Below are positions 1 through 8,172 of a stretch of DNA of 64,000 bases, one piece after another. The notes beneath the pieces were generated by a model. It did no database searches. It had not been told where the DNA came from and was given only the letters and a program-made list of their open reading frames with translations. The DNA is from Chromatocurvus halotolerans (GTDB taxonomy: Bacteria > Pseudomonadota > Gammaproteobacteria > Pseudomonadales > Halieaceae), in assembly GCF_004340525.1 (NCBI RefSeq), contig NZ_SLWX01000009.1, forward strand, positions 84,621 through 148,620, written 5' to 3'. Within the stretch, counting starts at the first letter, position 1; each line of letters opens with the position of its first letter. Both the position numbers and the translations under genes were made by a program.

Positions 1-1
1 C

Positions 2-397
2 TTCGACGCCGTGCTGGTGAATGACATCTTCGAGCATGTGCCCGACCTGCCGAAGGTGCTTGGCGAAATCCACCGCGTGCTCGACACCGGCGGGGTGCTG
101 CTGTCCACTTTTCCCTTTGCCTTCAAGCGCGACGAGGGGATAGAGCGGGCGCGCCTGCGCGAGGACGGCAGTATCGAGCACCTGCTGCCGCCGGAGTACC
201 ACGGCGACCCGGTCAAGCGCGAGGGCGTGCTGGTATTCACGATTCCCGGGTGGAACATCCTCGACCAGTGCCGTGCGGTGGGCTTTGCCGAGCCGCAGGT
301 GCTTTTTCTGTGCCTGCCCTCCCAGGGCATCATCGGCGGCACCCCGGAGGGGGGGCTGGGCGGTATTATTATCCTGAGAGCACAACGCACCCGTTGA
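2..397 (+). CDS. Class I SAM-dependent methyltransferase, C-terminal part (5' end outside window)
   Basis: The reading frame is open from the first bases of the window, so only the C-terminal 131 residues are visible. The visible part starts in the middle of a Rossmann-type methyltransferase: a segment FDAVLVNDIFEHV followed by a helix and the RVLDTGGVLLST stretch, which matches the beta4 to post-motif III region of type-11 methyltransferases ('E-H-V ... L-K-P-G-G' layout). The SAM-binding GxGxG motif must lie upstream of the window. The substrate cannot be told. It ends 74 bp before a strong promoter, so it is probably not co-transcribed with the TonB receptor gene downstream. Confidence 0.75.
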   Translation, partial: FDAVLVNDIFEHVPDLPKVLGEIHRVLDTGGVLLSTFPFAFKRDEGIERARLREDGSIEHLLPPEYHGDPVKREGVLVFTIPGWNILDQCRAVGFAEPQVLFLCLPSQGIIGGTPEGGLGGIIILRAQRTR

Positions 398-407
398 AAG
401 CGACCTG

Positions 408-435
408 ATTGCCGGGCGTCACGGCGTCCGGCAAT
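408..435 (+). terminator. Hairpin after the methyltransferase gene, possible terminator
   Basis: An 8-bp perfect stem (ATTGCCGG at 408-415 and CCGGCAAT at 428-435) encloses a 12-nt loop, beginning 11 nt after the stop codon. There is no T-tract, so intrinsic termination is uncertain. It may only protect the 3' end of the message. Confidence 0.35.
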
Positions 436-470
436 GCGCGGGATCATCCGCAAGCTCACCTTCGATCTGC

Positions 471-523
471 TTGACAATTCAACATGCGTTGAATACGCTC
501 AAGCCATTCAACAACTGTTGAAA
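471..523 (+). promoter_or_regulatory. Sigma-70-type promoter with two palindromic operators
   Basis: A consensus -35 box TTGACA (471-476) is followed after exactly 17 bp by a -10-like TACGCT (494-499). The whole spacer is filled by a palindrome, ATTCAAC-N4-GTTGAAT (477-494). A second copy of the same site, ATTCAAC-N4-GTTGAAA (506-523), begins about where transcription should start. The two centres are 29 bp apart, close to three helical turns. This is the classic layout of a repressor blocking RNA polymerase, as with many TetR-family regulators. No regulator gene is visible next to it, so the protein that binds is unknown. Confidence 0.65.
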
Positions 524-539
524 CGCGGCCGAAGCGGTC

Positions 540-595
540 CGGCCTGTGCGGCCCAGCCTACGCGGCCCGGCCTGTGCGGCCCAACCTACGCGGCC
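540..595 (+). repeat. 28-bp tandem duplication in the leader of the TonB receptor gene
   Basis: Two head-to-tail copies of a 28-bp unit (540-567 and 568-595) begin CGGCCTGTGCGGCCCA and differ at one base (G556 versus A584). The unit itself contains repeated GCGGCC blocks, so the leader RNA can fold into alternative GC-rich stems between the promoter and the start codon at 636. Confidence 0.8.
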
Positions 596-635
596 CGACC
601 CAATAACGCATAATGCTCGACACAAGGACATCGCC

Positions 636-2894
636 ATGACACACAAGCCTGTTAGACAACCGCTCGTCCTCGCCACTGCGGTGGCTTCTGCGCTGTATCT
701 GCCGACGCTGCCAGCGCTCGCCCAGAGTCCCGGTCTTTCCCTGGAGGAAGTGGTGGTGACCGCGCGTCGTCGCTCGGAAAACCTGCAGGATGTGCCGATT
801 GCGGTAACCGCGATCTCGGGCCTTGAGCTGAGACTGCGCGGCGCCTCTGATATCACGGAACTGGCGCAGTCCATACCGAGCGTGACGCTCGAGCCGTCGC
901 GGGCCACCAACACGACGCTGACCGCCTTCATCCGCGGCATCGGCCAGCAGGACCCGCTGGCAGGTTTCGAACAGGGCGTGGCCCTCTACCTGGATGATGT
1001 GTATCTCGCCCGACCCCAGGGCGCCCTGCTGGATATCTACGATGTCGAGCGCATCGAGGTGCTTCGCGGTCCGCAGGGTACACTTTACGGTCGCAACGCG
1101 GTCGGCGGTGCCATCAAGTACGTGACACGACGCCTGTCTAACGAACTGGAGGGCAGTGTTCGTGCCTCCTATGGTGACTATGATCAGGTGGATCTGGTGG
1201 GCACCGTGTCTGTGCCGGTATCGGACACCTTCCGTGTGGGTGCGACCGTGGCCTCGTTTGACCGCGATGGCTTTGGCAAGAACCTCTTCACCGGCGGCGA
1301 ACAGTACGACAAGGACATCTTCGGCTACCGCCTTAGCGCCGAGTTCGAGCCAACGGAAAACCTGTTGATCCGCGCCGCCTATGACAACACCCAGGACGAC
1401 TCTTCGCCGGTTGCAGGCTACCGGCCTTTCCCCGGCGCGGTCAGCGGCCAGCCGGTGCTGAACAACGTGCGCGACACCACGGCGGGGGCCAGCGTTCTGC
1501 CGACCACTGCGGGTATCAATGGCAACAACGAGGTGCAGACCGAGGGCTGGTCCCTGTCCATCGACTACCAGCTCAATGAGCAGATTACCCTGCGCTCGAT
1601 TACCTCTGCGCGGGAAGACTACACGGAATCCGTGATCGATTTCGACGGCCTCGCCGTGCCCGACTTCGATGCGCCGGTCATCTACGACAACGAGCAGACC
1701 AGCCAGGAATTCCAGCTGCTGTTCAACAGTGATCGCTGGAACGCCGTGCTCGGTTACTACTACCTCGACGTCGAGGCGGCGAACGACTTTGATGTGGTGC
1801 TCGGACAGCTCGCCCCCGGCGGCATCACCGCCTACACCGGCGGTACGGTGAAAACCGAGGCCTGGTCGGCGTTTGCCGACGTCACCTACAACCTCACGCC
1901 GCAGCTGTCGGTATCAGTGGGCGGCCGTTACACCGAGGATCAGCGCGATGCGGATATCTTCCGCGGTAACTATCTCGGGACCGGTTCGCCCTTCCTCGGC
2001 AACGATAGCGCTGTGCTGCTGGCTGCGACCAGTGATTTCGAGGCCAGCCGGACGTTCTACGATTTCTCTCCACGGGTGAACGTCAGCTACCTGCTGAACG
2101 ACGACATGACCGTGTATGCGGGCTACAGCCAGGGCTGGAAGGCCGGCAGCTTCGATCCCCGGGGCGCCAACTTCGCCACCCCCGAGGTAGAGCGCGGTTT
2201 TGACGCCGAGGAGCTGGATTCCTTTGAGCTGGGCTTCAAGGCCACCTGGCTGGAGGGGCGGGCGATCACCAACATTGCCCTGTTCTACAGCGAGTATTCG
2301 GACATGCAGATTCCGGGGTCGGTCGGTGCGGACAGCGACGGTGATGGCGTCAATGACACCTTTGTCGGCACCGTCACTAATGCCGCCGAGTCCACCATTT
2401 CCGGCCTGGAAATCGAGGGTAACGTGCTGTTGACCGAAAACTTCAGCATGCAGTTCTCAGCCAGCCTGCTCGACACCTCGATTGATGAGTGGCTGGTGAA
2501 CGGTGTTGATGTCTCGGACCAGCGCGCTATCCAGAACACGCCGGAGGAAATGGCGTTCATCGGCGCCACCTACGTGACCCCTCTGCGCGACGGTGACCTG
2601 CGCCTCATGGCCAACTGGTCCTACAAGGGCGACATTACCCAGTTCGAGTTGCCGGCGCCGGTCATCGACCAGGAGGCCTACGACCTGATCAATGCCAGCG
2701 TGGTCTGGACCAGCATGGACGAGTCCTGGATGCTTGGCCTGCACGGCAAGAACCTGACTGACGAGGACGTGAAGACTGCCGGCTACTGTTTCGGTGACGG
2801 TGGCTGTCCGTCGAGACTGGGTCTTGAGAACAACACGACGGTGTTCTTCGCGCCACCGCGCACCTGGACGGCCACGGTCGAGTACCGCTTCTAG
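636..2894 (+). CDS. TonB-dependent outer-membrane receptor
   Basis: A 752-residue outer-membrane transporter that would import a ligand in an energy-dependent way through TonB-ExbBD. It has a signal peptide ending near ALPALAQ. A TonB-box-like segment EEVVVTARRR comes next, then a plug domain (roughly residues 40-160, with the IEVLRGPQGTLYGRNAVGG signature) and a 22-strand-type barrel ending in the aromatic residue F. The start at 636 is chosen because AAGGA lies 7 nt upstream and the signal peptide begins there; a longer in-frame start at 546 lies inside the leader repeat. It resembles the large receptor subfamily of marine proteobacteria rather than classical siderophore receptors. The ligand is unknown, but the catabolic genes immediately downstream suggest that it takes up their substrate. 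Confidence 0.92.
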   Translation: MTHKPVRQPLVLATAVASALYLPTLPALAQSPGLSLEEVVVTARRRSENLQDVPIAVTAISGLELRLRGASDITELAQSIPSVTLEPSRATNTTLTAFIRGIGQQDPLAGFEQGVALYLDDVYLARPQGALLDIYDVERIEVLRGPQGTLYGRNAVGGAIKYVTRRLSNELEGSVRASYGDYDQVDLVGTVSVPVSDTFRVGATVASFDRDGFGKNLFTGGEQYDKDIFGYRLSAEFEPTENLLIRAAYDNTQDDSSPVAGYRPFPGAVSGQPVLNNVRDTTAGASVLPTTAGINGNNEVQTEGWSLSIDYQLNEQITLRSITSAREDYTESVIDFDGLAVPDFDAPVIYDNEQTSQEFQLLFNSDRWNAVLGYYYLDVEAANDFDVVLGQLAPGGITAYTGGTVKTEAWSAFADVTYNLTPQLSVSVGGRYTEDQRDADIFRGNYLGTGSPFLGNDSAVLLAATSDFEASRTFYDFSPRVNVSYLLNDDMTVYAGYSQGWKAGSFDPRGANFATPEVERGFDAEELDSFELGFKATWLEGRAITNIALFYSEYSDMQIPGSVGADSDGDGVNDTFVGTVTNAAESTISGLEIEGNVLLTENFSMQFSASLLDTSIDEWLVNGVDVSDQRAIQNTPEEMAFIGATYVTPLRDGDLRLMANWSYKGDITQFELPAPVIDQEAYDLINASVVWTSMDESWMLGLHGKNLTDEDVKTAGYCFGDGGCPSRLGLENNTTVFFAPPRTWTATVEYRF

Positions 2895-2912
2895 CCCGCG
2901 GGGAGCCACACC

Positions 2913-4493
2913 GTGACAGTCTTTCCTTCTGAGGCCCCGCTGCTGCCCGAGATTCTTGCGCTCCACGGCAAGTGGCGGGGCAGCCGCGACGCGGTGATCT
3001 GCGGCGACGAGCGGCTCGACTGGCGCGCCTTCTGCGCGGCCAACCACCGCTTTGCCCACGGCCTCGCGGCACGGGGCATTCATCCCGGCGATCGCGTCGG
3101 CGTCGTCATGAGCAACGGGTTGCCGATGGTCCAGGCCCTGTTCGGTACTCTGGCCGCAGGCGCGGTCTCCGTGCCGCTGAACCTGTCGGTCTCCGATGAC
3201 GCGATGCTCGCCATGCTCGAGGACGCCGGGGTGCGCGCCCTGGTGGTCACGCCAGACCAGCGGCGACGGGTGGATGCCCTGCGCGACCGGCTGCCGGCGT
3301 CGCTGGTGCTGCTGCTGTGCAGTGATAACGATGGAGCGTATGCATGGGCTGATGGCGGGGCCGATGGCTGGGAGCGCCTGAGCGCCCTGTGCGAGGGTCA
3401 GCCGGCGCATCTGCCAGCCATCGCGCTGGACCCGGAGGCGCCGCTGAACATCATTTACAGCTCGGGCACGACCGGATTGCCGAAAGGTATTCTGCACACC
3501 CATCGAGGTCGGCGTGACTGGGCCTACGACCTGGCCATTGCGCTGCGTTACCACGGGGCAGCGAGAACGCTGCTGACCATCGGGCTGTACTCCAACATCT
3601 CCTGGGTGGCGATGCTGTGTACGGTGCTTGCCGGTGGCACCCTGGTCGTGCATGAGCGCTTTGATGCGGAGGGTTTCCTGGATTCAGTGCAGGATCTGGG
3701 TATTACCCACACCGCGATGGTGCCGATCCAGTTCCAGCGCGTGGTCGCCGCCCAGCGCGAACGGCCCCGGGACCTGTCCAGCATGCAGGGCATGATGAGC
3801 TGCGGTTCGCCGCTGCACGAGACCCTCAAGCAGGCTATTTTCGCCGAGTTTCCCTGTGGCATTATCGAGCTCTACGGGTTGACCGAGGGCATTATCACAA
3901 CGCTGGATCCGGAGGATGCCGAGGGTCGCTGGCAGTCGGTGGGAAGGCCGCTGATCGGAACAGATATCGCCATTATCGACGATAATGATGAACATTGTGC
4001 GCCGGGGACTGCAGGCGAGATCGTCTCCCGCGGACGCATCACCATGCCCGGTTACTGGCAGCGGGACGCGGCCAATGCCGATGCCTGCTACCGGGATGGT
4101 GATGGCAGGGTCTGGCTGCGCTCCGGTGATATCGGCTATGTGGATGCCGAGGGCTTTCTGTATATCGTTGATCGCAAGAAAGACATGATTCTCTCGGGCG
4201 GCCAGAACATCTACCCGCAGGATATCGAGGCCGAGCTCTATACCCACCCGGGTGTGGACGACGTCGCTGTTATTGGCGTGCCCAGCCGCCGCTGGGGTGA
4301 GACGCCGCTGGCGCTCGTGGTGGCGGCACAGTCGCTTGTGCCCGCGGAGCTGCTGGACTGGGCCAACCAGCGCCTGGGCAGGCAGCAGCGCCTGGCGGAC
4401 CTGCTGCTGGTGGATGAGTTGCCTCGCAACCCGAATGGCAAGATACTCAAACGCGAACTGCGGCAACAATATGGAGAGCGCGTTTATGAGTGA
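2913..4493 (+). CDS. Acyl-CoA synthetase / AMP-forming ligase
   Basis: A 526-residue class I adenylate-forming enzyme that would activate a carboxylic acid with ATP and attach it to CoA in the cytoplasm. Family motifs are intact: the phosphate-binding YSSGTTGLPKG near residue 182, YGLTEG near 321, the RSGDIGY aspartate near 406, the hinge and swivel region SGGQNIYPQDIE, and the catalytic lysine in NPNGKILKREL near 510. The GTG start has GGGAG 7 nt upstream and lies 18 bp after the receptor stop codon. It overlaps the next gene by 8 bp. Substrate choice (fatty, aromatic or terpenoid acid) cannot be decided from sequence alone. Confidence 0.9.
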   Translation: MTVFPSEAPLLPEILALHGKWRGSRDAVICGDERLDWRAFCAANHRFAHGLAARGIHPGDRVGVVMSNGLPMVQALFGTLAAGAVSVPLNLSVSDDAMLAMLEDAGVRALVVTPDQRRRVDALRDRLPASLVLLLCSDNDGAYAWADGGADGWERLSALCEGQPAHLPAIALDPEAPLNIIYSSGTTGLPKGILHTHRGRRDWAYDLAIALRYHGAARTLLTIGLYSNISWVAMLCTVLAGGTLVVHERFDAEGFLDSVQDLGITHTAMVPIQFQRVVAAQRERPRDLSSMQGMMSCGSPLHETLKQAIFAEFPCGIIELYGLTEGIITTLDPEDAEGRWQSVGRPLIGTDIAIIDDNDEHCAPGTAGEIVSRGRITMPGYWQRDAANADACYRDGDGRVWLRSGDIGYVDAEGFLYIVDRKKDMILSGGQNIYPQDIEAELYTHPGVDDVAVIGVPSRRWGETPLALVVAAQSLVPAELLDWANQRLGRQQRLADLLLVDELPRNPNGKILKRELRQQYGERVYE

Positions 4494-5385
4494 ATACCGC
4501 GACGTTTGGTACCAGAGTCCCGACGGGCTGCGTCTGTACGCCCGGGATTACCCGGGGCCGGCGACCTCCGGGTTGCCGCCGGTGCTGTGCATGCATGGCC
4601 TGTCGCGCAACTCCGCGGATTTCGCGGGAATTGCCGCCACCCTGGCCGCGGATCGCCGGGTAATCGTGGCCGAACAGCGCGGTCGTGGCCGCTCCGACTA
4701 CGACAGCAACCCGGCCAACTACACCCCGCTCACCTATGCGGACGACATGTTTCATCTGCTGGACACGCTGGCCATCAACAAGGTGGTGCTGATCGGGACC
4801 TCCATGGGCGGCCTGATGTCATTCATTATGGCGAGCCAGCAGCCCTCGCGTATCGTTGGGATGGTCATCAATGACATCGGACCGGAGATCGACCCCAGGG
4901 GCCTGGCGCGCATTCAGAATTACGTCGGCAAGGTGGCGCCCGCGCGCAACTGGGACGATGCCGTGGCCCGCACCCGGGAAATCAACGGCGAGGCCTTCCC
5001 CGACTACACGGATGACGACTGGCTGGCGTTTGCCCGGGCGCTGTATGTGGAGCGCGATGGTGTGCCGGTGCTTGCCTACGATCCCGCAATCTCCAAGGCC
5101 ATGACCGATGCGGATTCCGGCGCGGTGCCTCCGAATCTGTGGCCACTGTTCGAGGCCATTGTCGATATCCCGATGCTGGTGGTACGCGGCGAGCTCTCCG
5201 ACATTCTCGCGGCGGATTGTGTCGCGCGCATGCGCGATATGGATTCCGACCTTCAGGTGGTGGAAGTGCCGAGGGTCGGGCATGCGCCCACGCTCATGGA
5301 ACCGGTGGCGCTGCAGGCGATACAATCCTTTCTGGTGGGGTCAGGTCCGCATGGGGCTCGGCCCCATTCGGACCTGACCCCATGA
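4486..5385 (+). CDS. Alpha/beta-fold hydrolase
   Basis: A 299-residue cytoplasmic hydrolase of the family that includes meta-cleavage-product hydrolases, esterases and lactonases. The oxyanion motif is MHGLSRN near residue 36, the nucleophile elbow is GTSMGG with Ser near 106, a late acid lies in the RGELSD segment, and the catalytic histidine is in RVGHAPTL. The start at 4486 lies within the last codons of the ligase gene (ATGAGTGA overlap) and has GGAGAG upstream, so translation is probably coupled. The last 15 or so residues (from GSGPHGARPHS) are encoded by a long DNA hairpin and look like an extension acquired by repeat insertion. A true start much further upstream is unlikely because it would sit inside the ligase gene. 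Confidence 0.88.
   Translation: MSEYRDVWYQSPDGLRLYARDYPGPATSGLPPVLCMHGLSRNSADFAGIAATLAADRRVIVAEQRGRGRSDYDSNPANYTPLTYADDMFHLLDTLAINKVVLIGTSMGGLMSFIMASQQPSRIVGMVINDIGPEIDPRGLARIQNYVGKVAPARNWDDAVARTREINGEAFPDYTDDDWLAFARALYVERDGVPVLAYDPAISKAMTDADSGAVPPNLWPLFEAIVDIPMLVVRGELSDILAADCVARMRDMDSDLQVVEVPRVGHAPTLMEPVALQAIQSFLVGSGPHGARPHSDLTP
5336..5382 (+). repeat. 47-bp nested hairpin, REP-like element
   Basis: Outer arms of 14 bp (5336-5349, TGGGGTCAGGTCCG, and 5369-5382) are perfect inverted copies. After one mismatch an inner 7-bp stem ATGGGGC/GCCCCAT closes on a 3-nt loop TCG. The GGGGTCAGGTCC arm resembles a short palindromic repeat scattered in many proteobacterial genomes; that resemblance is from memory. 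The element lies across the last codons of the hydrolase gene and could also act as an RNA processing or attenuation hairpin inside the operon. Confidence 0.7.
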
Positions 5386-5400
5386 GCCAAGGAGCCAAGC

Positions 5401-5793
5401 ATGCAGGCCATCGACATCTGGCACGAGATTGTCGCCAGCAAGAATACGGCCCGTCTCGGGGAAATCATCTCTGACGACTGCGTGTTCCATTCGCCGGTGG
5501 TGCACACGCCCCAGGTCGGCAAACCACGCACCCTCATGTACCTCACCAGCGCCATGAGCGTGTTCAATGACACCTTCCGCTACGACAAGGAGGTGGTCAC
5601 CAAAGACCATGCGGTGCTGGAATTCACCTGCACGGTGGACGGCATCGAGATCAATGGCGTCGACATCATGACTTTTGCGCCGGATGGCCGTATCTGCGAG
5701 TTCAAGGTCATGGTGCGGCCGCTCAAGGGCATGCAGATGCTGCATGCGCACATGGCAAAGATGCTAGAATCCATTGCTGGCGGAAAACACTAG
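5401..5793 (+). CDS. SnoaL/NTF2-like small protein
   Basis: A 130-residue protein with the layout of the NTF2-like (SnoaL-type) alpha+beta barrel: N-terminal helices (IDIWHEIVASKN), DDCVFHSPV, and later curved strands ending in EFKVMVRPLKG. Members act as small isomerases, cyclases or dehydratases, or have no known activity. AAGGAG lies 6-7 nt before the ATG, and the gene starts 15 bp after the hydrolase stop codon. Its place between hydrolase and UbiX-like genes suggests a role in handling one intermediate of the same pathway. Confidence 0.75.
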   Translation: MQAIDIWHEIVASKNTARLGEIISDDCVFHSPVVHTPQVGKPRTLMYLTSAMSVFNDTFRYDKEVVTKDHAVLEFTCTVDGIEINGVDIMTFAPDGRICEFKVMVRPLKGMQMLHAHMAKMLESIAGGKH

Positions 5794-5807
5794 CGTCGAA
5801 TACCCCC

Positions 5808-6371
5808 ATGACCCAGAGAATCATCGTAGGCATCACCGGCGCGTCCGGCATTGCACTTGGCGTTCGCGCACTGGAGCTTCTGCGCGCCGCGCAGGTGGAG
5901 ACGCACCTGGTGATGAGCCGCTCGGCGGAACTCACGCTGCATTACGAAATGGAGATGTCCAGCGCCGAGGTGAAAGCACTGGCCAGTGAGGTTCATGCGG
6001 TAAAGAACATCGGTGCGTCCATCGCCAGCGGCTCGTTCATTACCGAGGGCATGCTGATTGCGCCCTGCTCTATCCGCAGCCTGTCGGAGATCGCGTCCGG
6101 TGTGACCTCTACCCTTCTCTCCCGAGCTGCAGACGTGGTGCTCAAAGAGCGGCGACGCCTGGTGTTGATGGTGCGCGAAACCCCTCTGCATCTCGGTCAC
6201 CTGCGCAGCATGACCCAGGTTACCGAAATGGGCGCGATCATCGCCCCGCCAGTGCCGGCGTTCTACAATCGGCCCGATTCCATCGACGCGATGGTCACCC
6301 AGAGCGTGGGGCGCGCACTGGACCTGTTCGGCCTGCACAGCGAGGCGGTATCGCGCTGGCAGGGTGAGTAA
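5808..6371 (+). CDS. UbiX/Pad1-family flavin prenyltransferase
   Basis: A 187-residue member of the UbiX family, which joins dimethylallyl phosphate to reduced FMN to make prenyl-FMN, the cofactor of UbiD-type (de)carboxylases. The FMN-binding GITGASG motif is at residues 8-14. The conserved middle (SGSFITEGMLIAPCS), the RRRLVLMVRETPLHLGHL block and the late PPVPAFYNRP segment are all present. The gene is the last of the operon, 14 bp after the SnoaL-like gene. No UbiD partner lies in the window, so it may serve ubiquinone synthesis or an unlinked pathway decarboxylase. Some family members had been annotated as decarboxylases before their true role was known. Confidence 0.85.
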   Translation: MTQRIIVGITGASGIALGVRALELLRAAQVETHLVMSRSAELTLHYEMEMSSAEVKALASEVHAVKNIGASIASGSFITEGMLIAPCSIRSLSEIASGVTSTLLSRAADVVLKERRRLVLMVRETPLHLGHLRSMTQVTEMGAIIAPPVPAFYNRPDSIDAMVTQSVGRALDLFGLHSEAVSRWQGE

Positions 6372-6411
6372 CGCGCCCGGCGTGTGGCCGCAGGTCTTTC
6401 TTCAGGCGAGC

Positions 6412-7101
6412 TCAGGCGGCGCGCAGGTAAGCAAATCCGCCTTCCTTGATGAACACCTCGCAGTAGCTGTTCGAGGTCGGCGTGATGCTGCCGCCCTGCG
6501 GCACGCGCAGCCAGCTGTACTGCCCGTAGTGTCCGTGTTCATCACTGAATTCGCCGCGAATGACCAGTATTTCCGCGCCGCCCGGGAAATTGAGGCGGCC
6601 CAGCGATGCCGGCTCGTCCCAGGCCTCCAGGCGTGAGAAGTCCGTATAGGGCTCCTGGGCATAGAGCTTCTTCCAGCTGGCGCCCTTGCGCACGCTGGAG
6701 CGCCAGGGCTGGTCGGCGGTCTGCACAGCAATGCGCTCGCGGTCCTGCCCCGGGTACTGCCTGAGCTTCACGAACAGCAGACAACCCTCGCGGGAAAACG
6801 GCTTGTGTGAGAAGCCCTCCGGATTCAGCAGGTAGGATCCCGCCGGGTAATCGCCCGTCTCGTCGGAGAAGACGCCCTCAAGTACCAGGATCTCCTCACC
6901 GTCCGGGTGATTGTGCTCGGGGAATTCGGAGTCCGGCAGATACTGTACCAGCGATGTAACCTGCCCCGCTTCCGCGCGACCCACCAGGTGAAGCCGCTTT
7001 CGGAGCACATGTCCACCCGGGCTCGGTGTCCACTCCATCTTTTCTGTATCGACTGCCACTCGCCGGGAGAAGTCGGCGTTGAGAAAAACCTTGTCGTCCA
7101 T
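6412..7101 (-). CDS. Bicupin, ChrR-like cupin protein
   Basis: A 229-residue protein with two cupin barrels. The first carries the metal-site pattern EHNHPDGEEILVLEG (around residues 62-76) with a later histidine in GFSHKPF. The second repeats the EILVIRGEFSDEHGHY pattern but lacks the H-x-H pair, so probably only one site binds metal. Such cupins occur as ChrR-type anti-sigma partners, but no sigma factor lies here and the zinc-binding N-terminal domain of ChrR is missing. It diverges from the hydroxyacid dehydrogenase gene and points tail-to-tail at the ubiX-like gene. It could be an oxygenase, isomerase or sensor; the sequence does not decide. Confidence 0.75.
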   Translation of the reverse strand: MDDKVFLNADFSRRVAVDTEKMEWTPSPGGHVLRKRLHLVGRAEAGQVTSLVQYLPDSEFPEHNHPDGEEILVLEGVFSDETGDYPAGSYLLNPEGFSHKPFSREGCLLFVKLRQYPGQDRERIAVQTADQPWRSSVRKGASWKKLYAQEPYTDFSRLEAWDEPASLGRLNFPGGAEILVIRGEFSDEHGHYGQYSWLRVPQGGSITPTSNSYCEVFIKEGGFAYLRAA

Positions 7102-7194
7102 AGTGTTGATAACTCGCTATCTCTCGTTGTGGGACCGTGCGACAGACGCCCGGTTCCAGTTATGTTGCGTGGCGGAATAGGCTAAGCTTCCGCC

Positions 7195-8163
7195 ATGCAT
7201 AAAGTGTTTGTAACCCATCAGCTCCCCGGCGAGCGTATTCACGCGCTGTGCCAGCAGAGCGACATGAACGTCTGGCTCGGCCCGGGCCTGCTTCCCGGCG
7301 CCGCATTGCGCAAGGAATTGAGCGACGCCGATGGCGTTGTCTGCCTGCTCACTGATCGCATCGACCGCGCACTGCTGGAGATGCTCCCGAAACTGCGCTT
7401 CATTTCCAGCATGTCGGTGGGAGTCGACCACATAGACCTGACTGCGGCAACAGAACGCGGGATTCCCGTGGGGCATACGCCCGGCGTTCTGGTGGAGACC
7501 ACCGCCGACACCACCTTTGCCCTGCTGATGGCGGCCTCGCGCCGCGTGGTCGAGGCCGACCGCTTTATCCGTCAGGGCCACTGGACACCGGATAACGCCT
7601 GGTCGCCGGACTTCTTTGTCGGCAAGGATATCGCCGGTGCAACACTCGGCATCGTCGGGCTCGGTGCCATCGGAACTGCTGTAGCGCAGCGCGCGAGCGG
7701 TTTCGGCATGCAGGTGCTGGGCTGGAACCGCTCGCCGCGGGATGTGCCGGATGTCACCCGGGTGTCACTGGAAGATCTATTGGCACGAAGCGATTTCGTC
7801 GTGATAACTGTGGCACTAAGTGATGACACGCGCAACCTTATCAATGCCGACCGTATCGCGCTCATGAAAAGCGATGCGGTGCTGGTGAACACCGCGCGCG
7901 GCGGTATTGTGGATGAGGAGGCCCTGGCCAGCGCTCTCGCCGGCCGCCGCCTGCTGGCTGCGGGTATCGACGTCTTCTCCCGTGAACCGGCAGCGCAGGA
8001 TAATCCGCTCCTGACCCTGCCCAATGTGGTGCTCACGCCGCACATCGGCAGTGCAACAGCCGCCACGCGGCGGCGCATGGCCGATATGGCGGTGGACAAC
8101 GCGCTGGCGGCACTGTCGGGGGAGCGCATGCCGCATTGCGCGAATGCTTCGGTCTATGACTGA
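7195..8163 (+). CDS. D-2-hydroxyacid dehydrogenase (glyoxylate/hydroxypyruvate reductase type)
   Basis: A 322-residue NAD(P)-dependent 2-hydroxyacid dehydrogenase that would interconvert 2-oxoacids and D-2-hydroxyacids. The nucleotide-binding GLGAIG motif lies near residue 160, the substrate-binding SVGVDHID segment near 80, the catalytic Arg in NTARGGIVDE, the Glu in DVFSREP and the His in TPHIGSAT. The two-arginine WNRSP segment after beta-2 of the cofactor fold fits NADPH preference. The start lies only a few bases after any likely promoter, with no clear ribosome site, so a short-leader message is possible. Confidence 0.88.
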   Translation: MHKVFVTHQLPGERIHALCQQSDMNVWLGPGLLPGAALRKELSDADGVVCLLTDRIDRALLEMLPKLRFISSMSVGVDHIDLTAATERGIPVGHTPGVLVETTADTTFALLMAASRRVVEADRFIRQGHWTPDNAWSPDFFVGKDIAGATLGIVGLGAIGTAVAQRASGFGMQVLGWNRSPRDVPDVTRVSLEDLLARSDFVVITVALSDDTRNLINADRIALMKSDAVLVNTARGGIVDEEALASALAGRRLLAAGIDVFSREPAAQDNPLLTLPNVVLTPHIGSATAATRRRMADMAVDNALAALSGERMPHCANASVYD

Positions 8164-8172
8164 CGTGCTGTC

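Noticed and set aside
2457..3653. Long minus-strand open frame opposite the receptor and ligase genes
   Set aside because: It is an antisense shadow of two well-supported genes in GC-rich DNA, with no motif and low-complexity composition.
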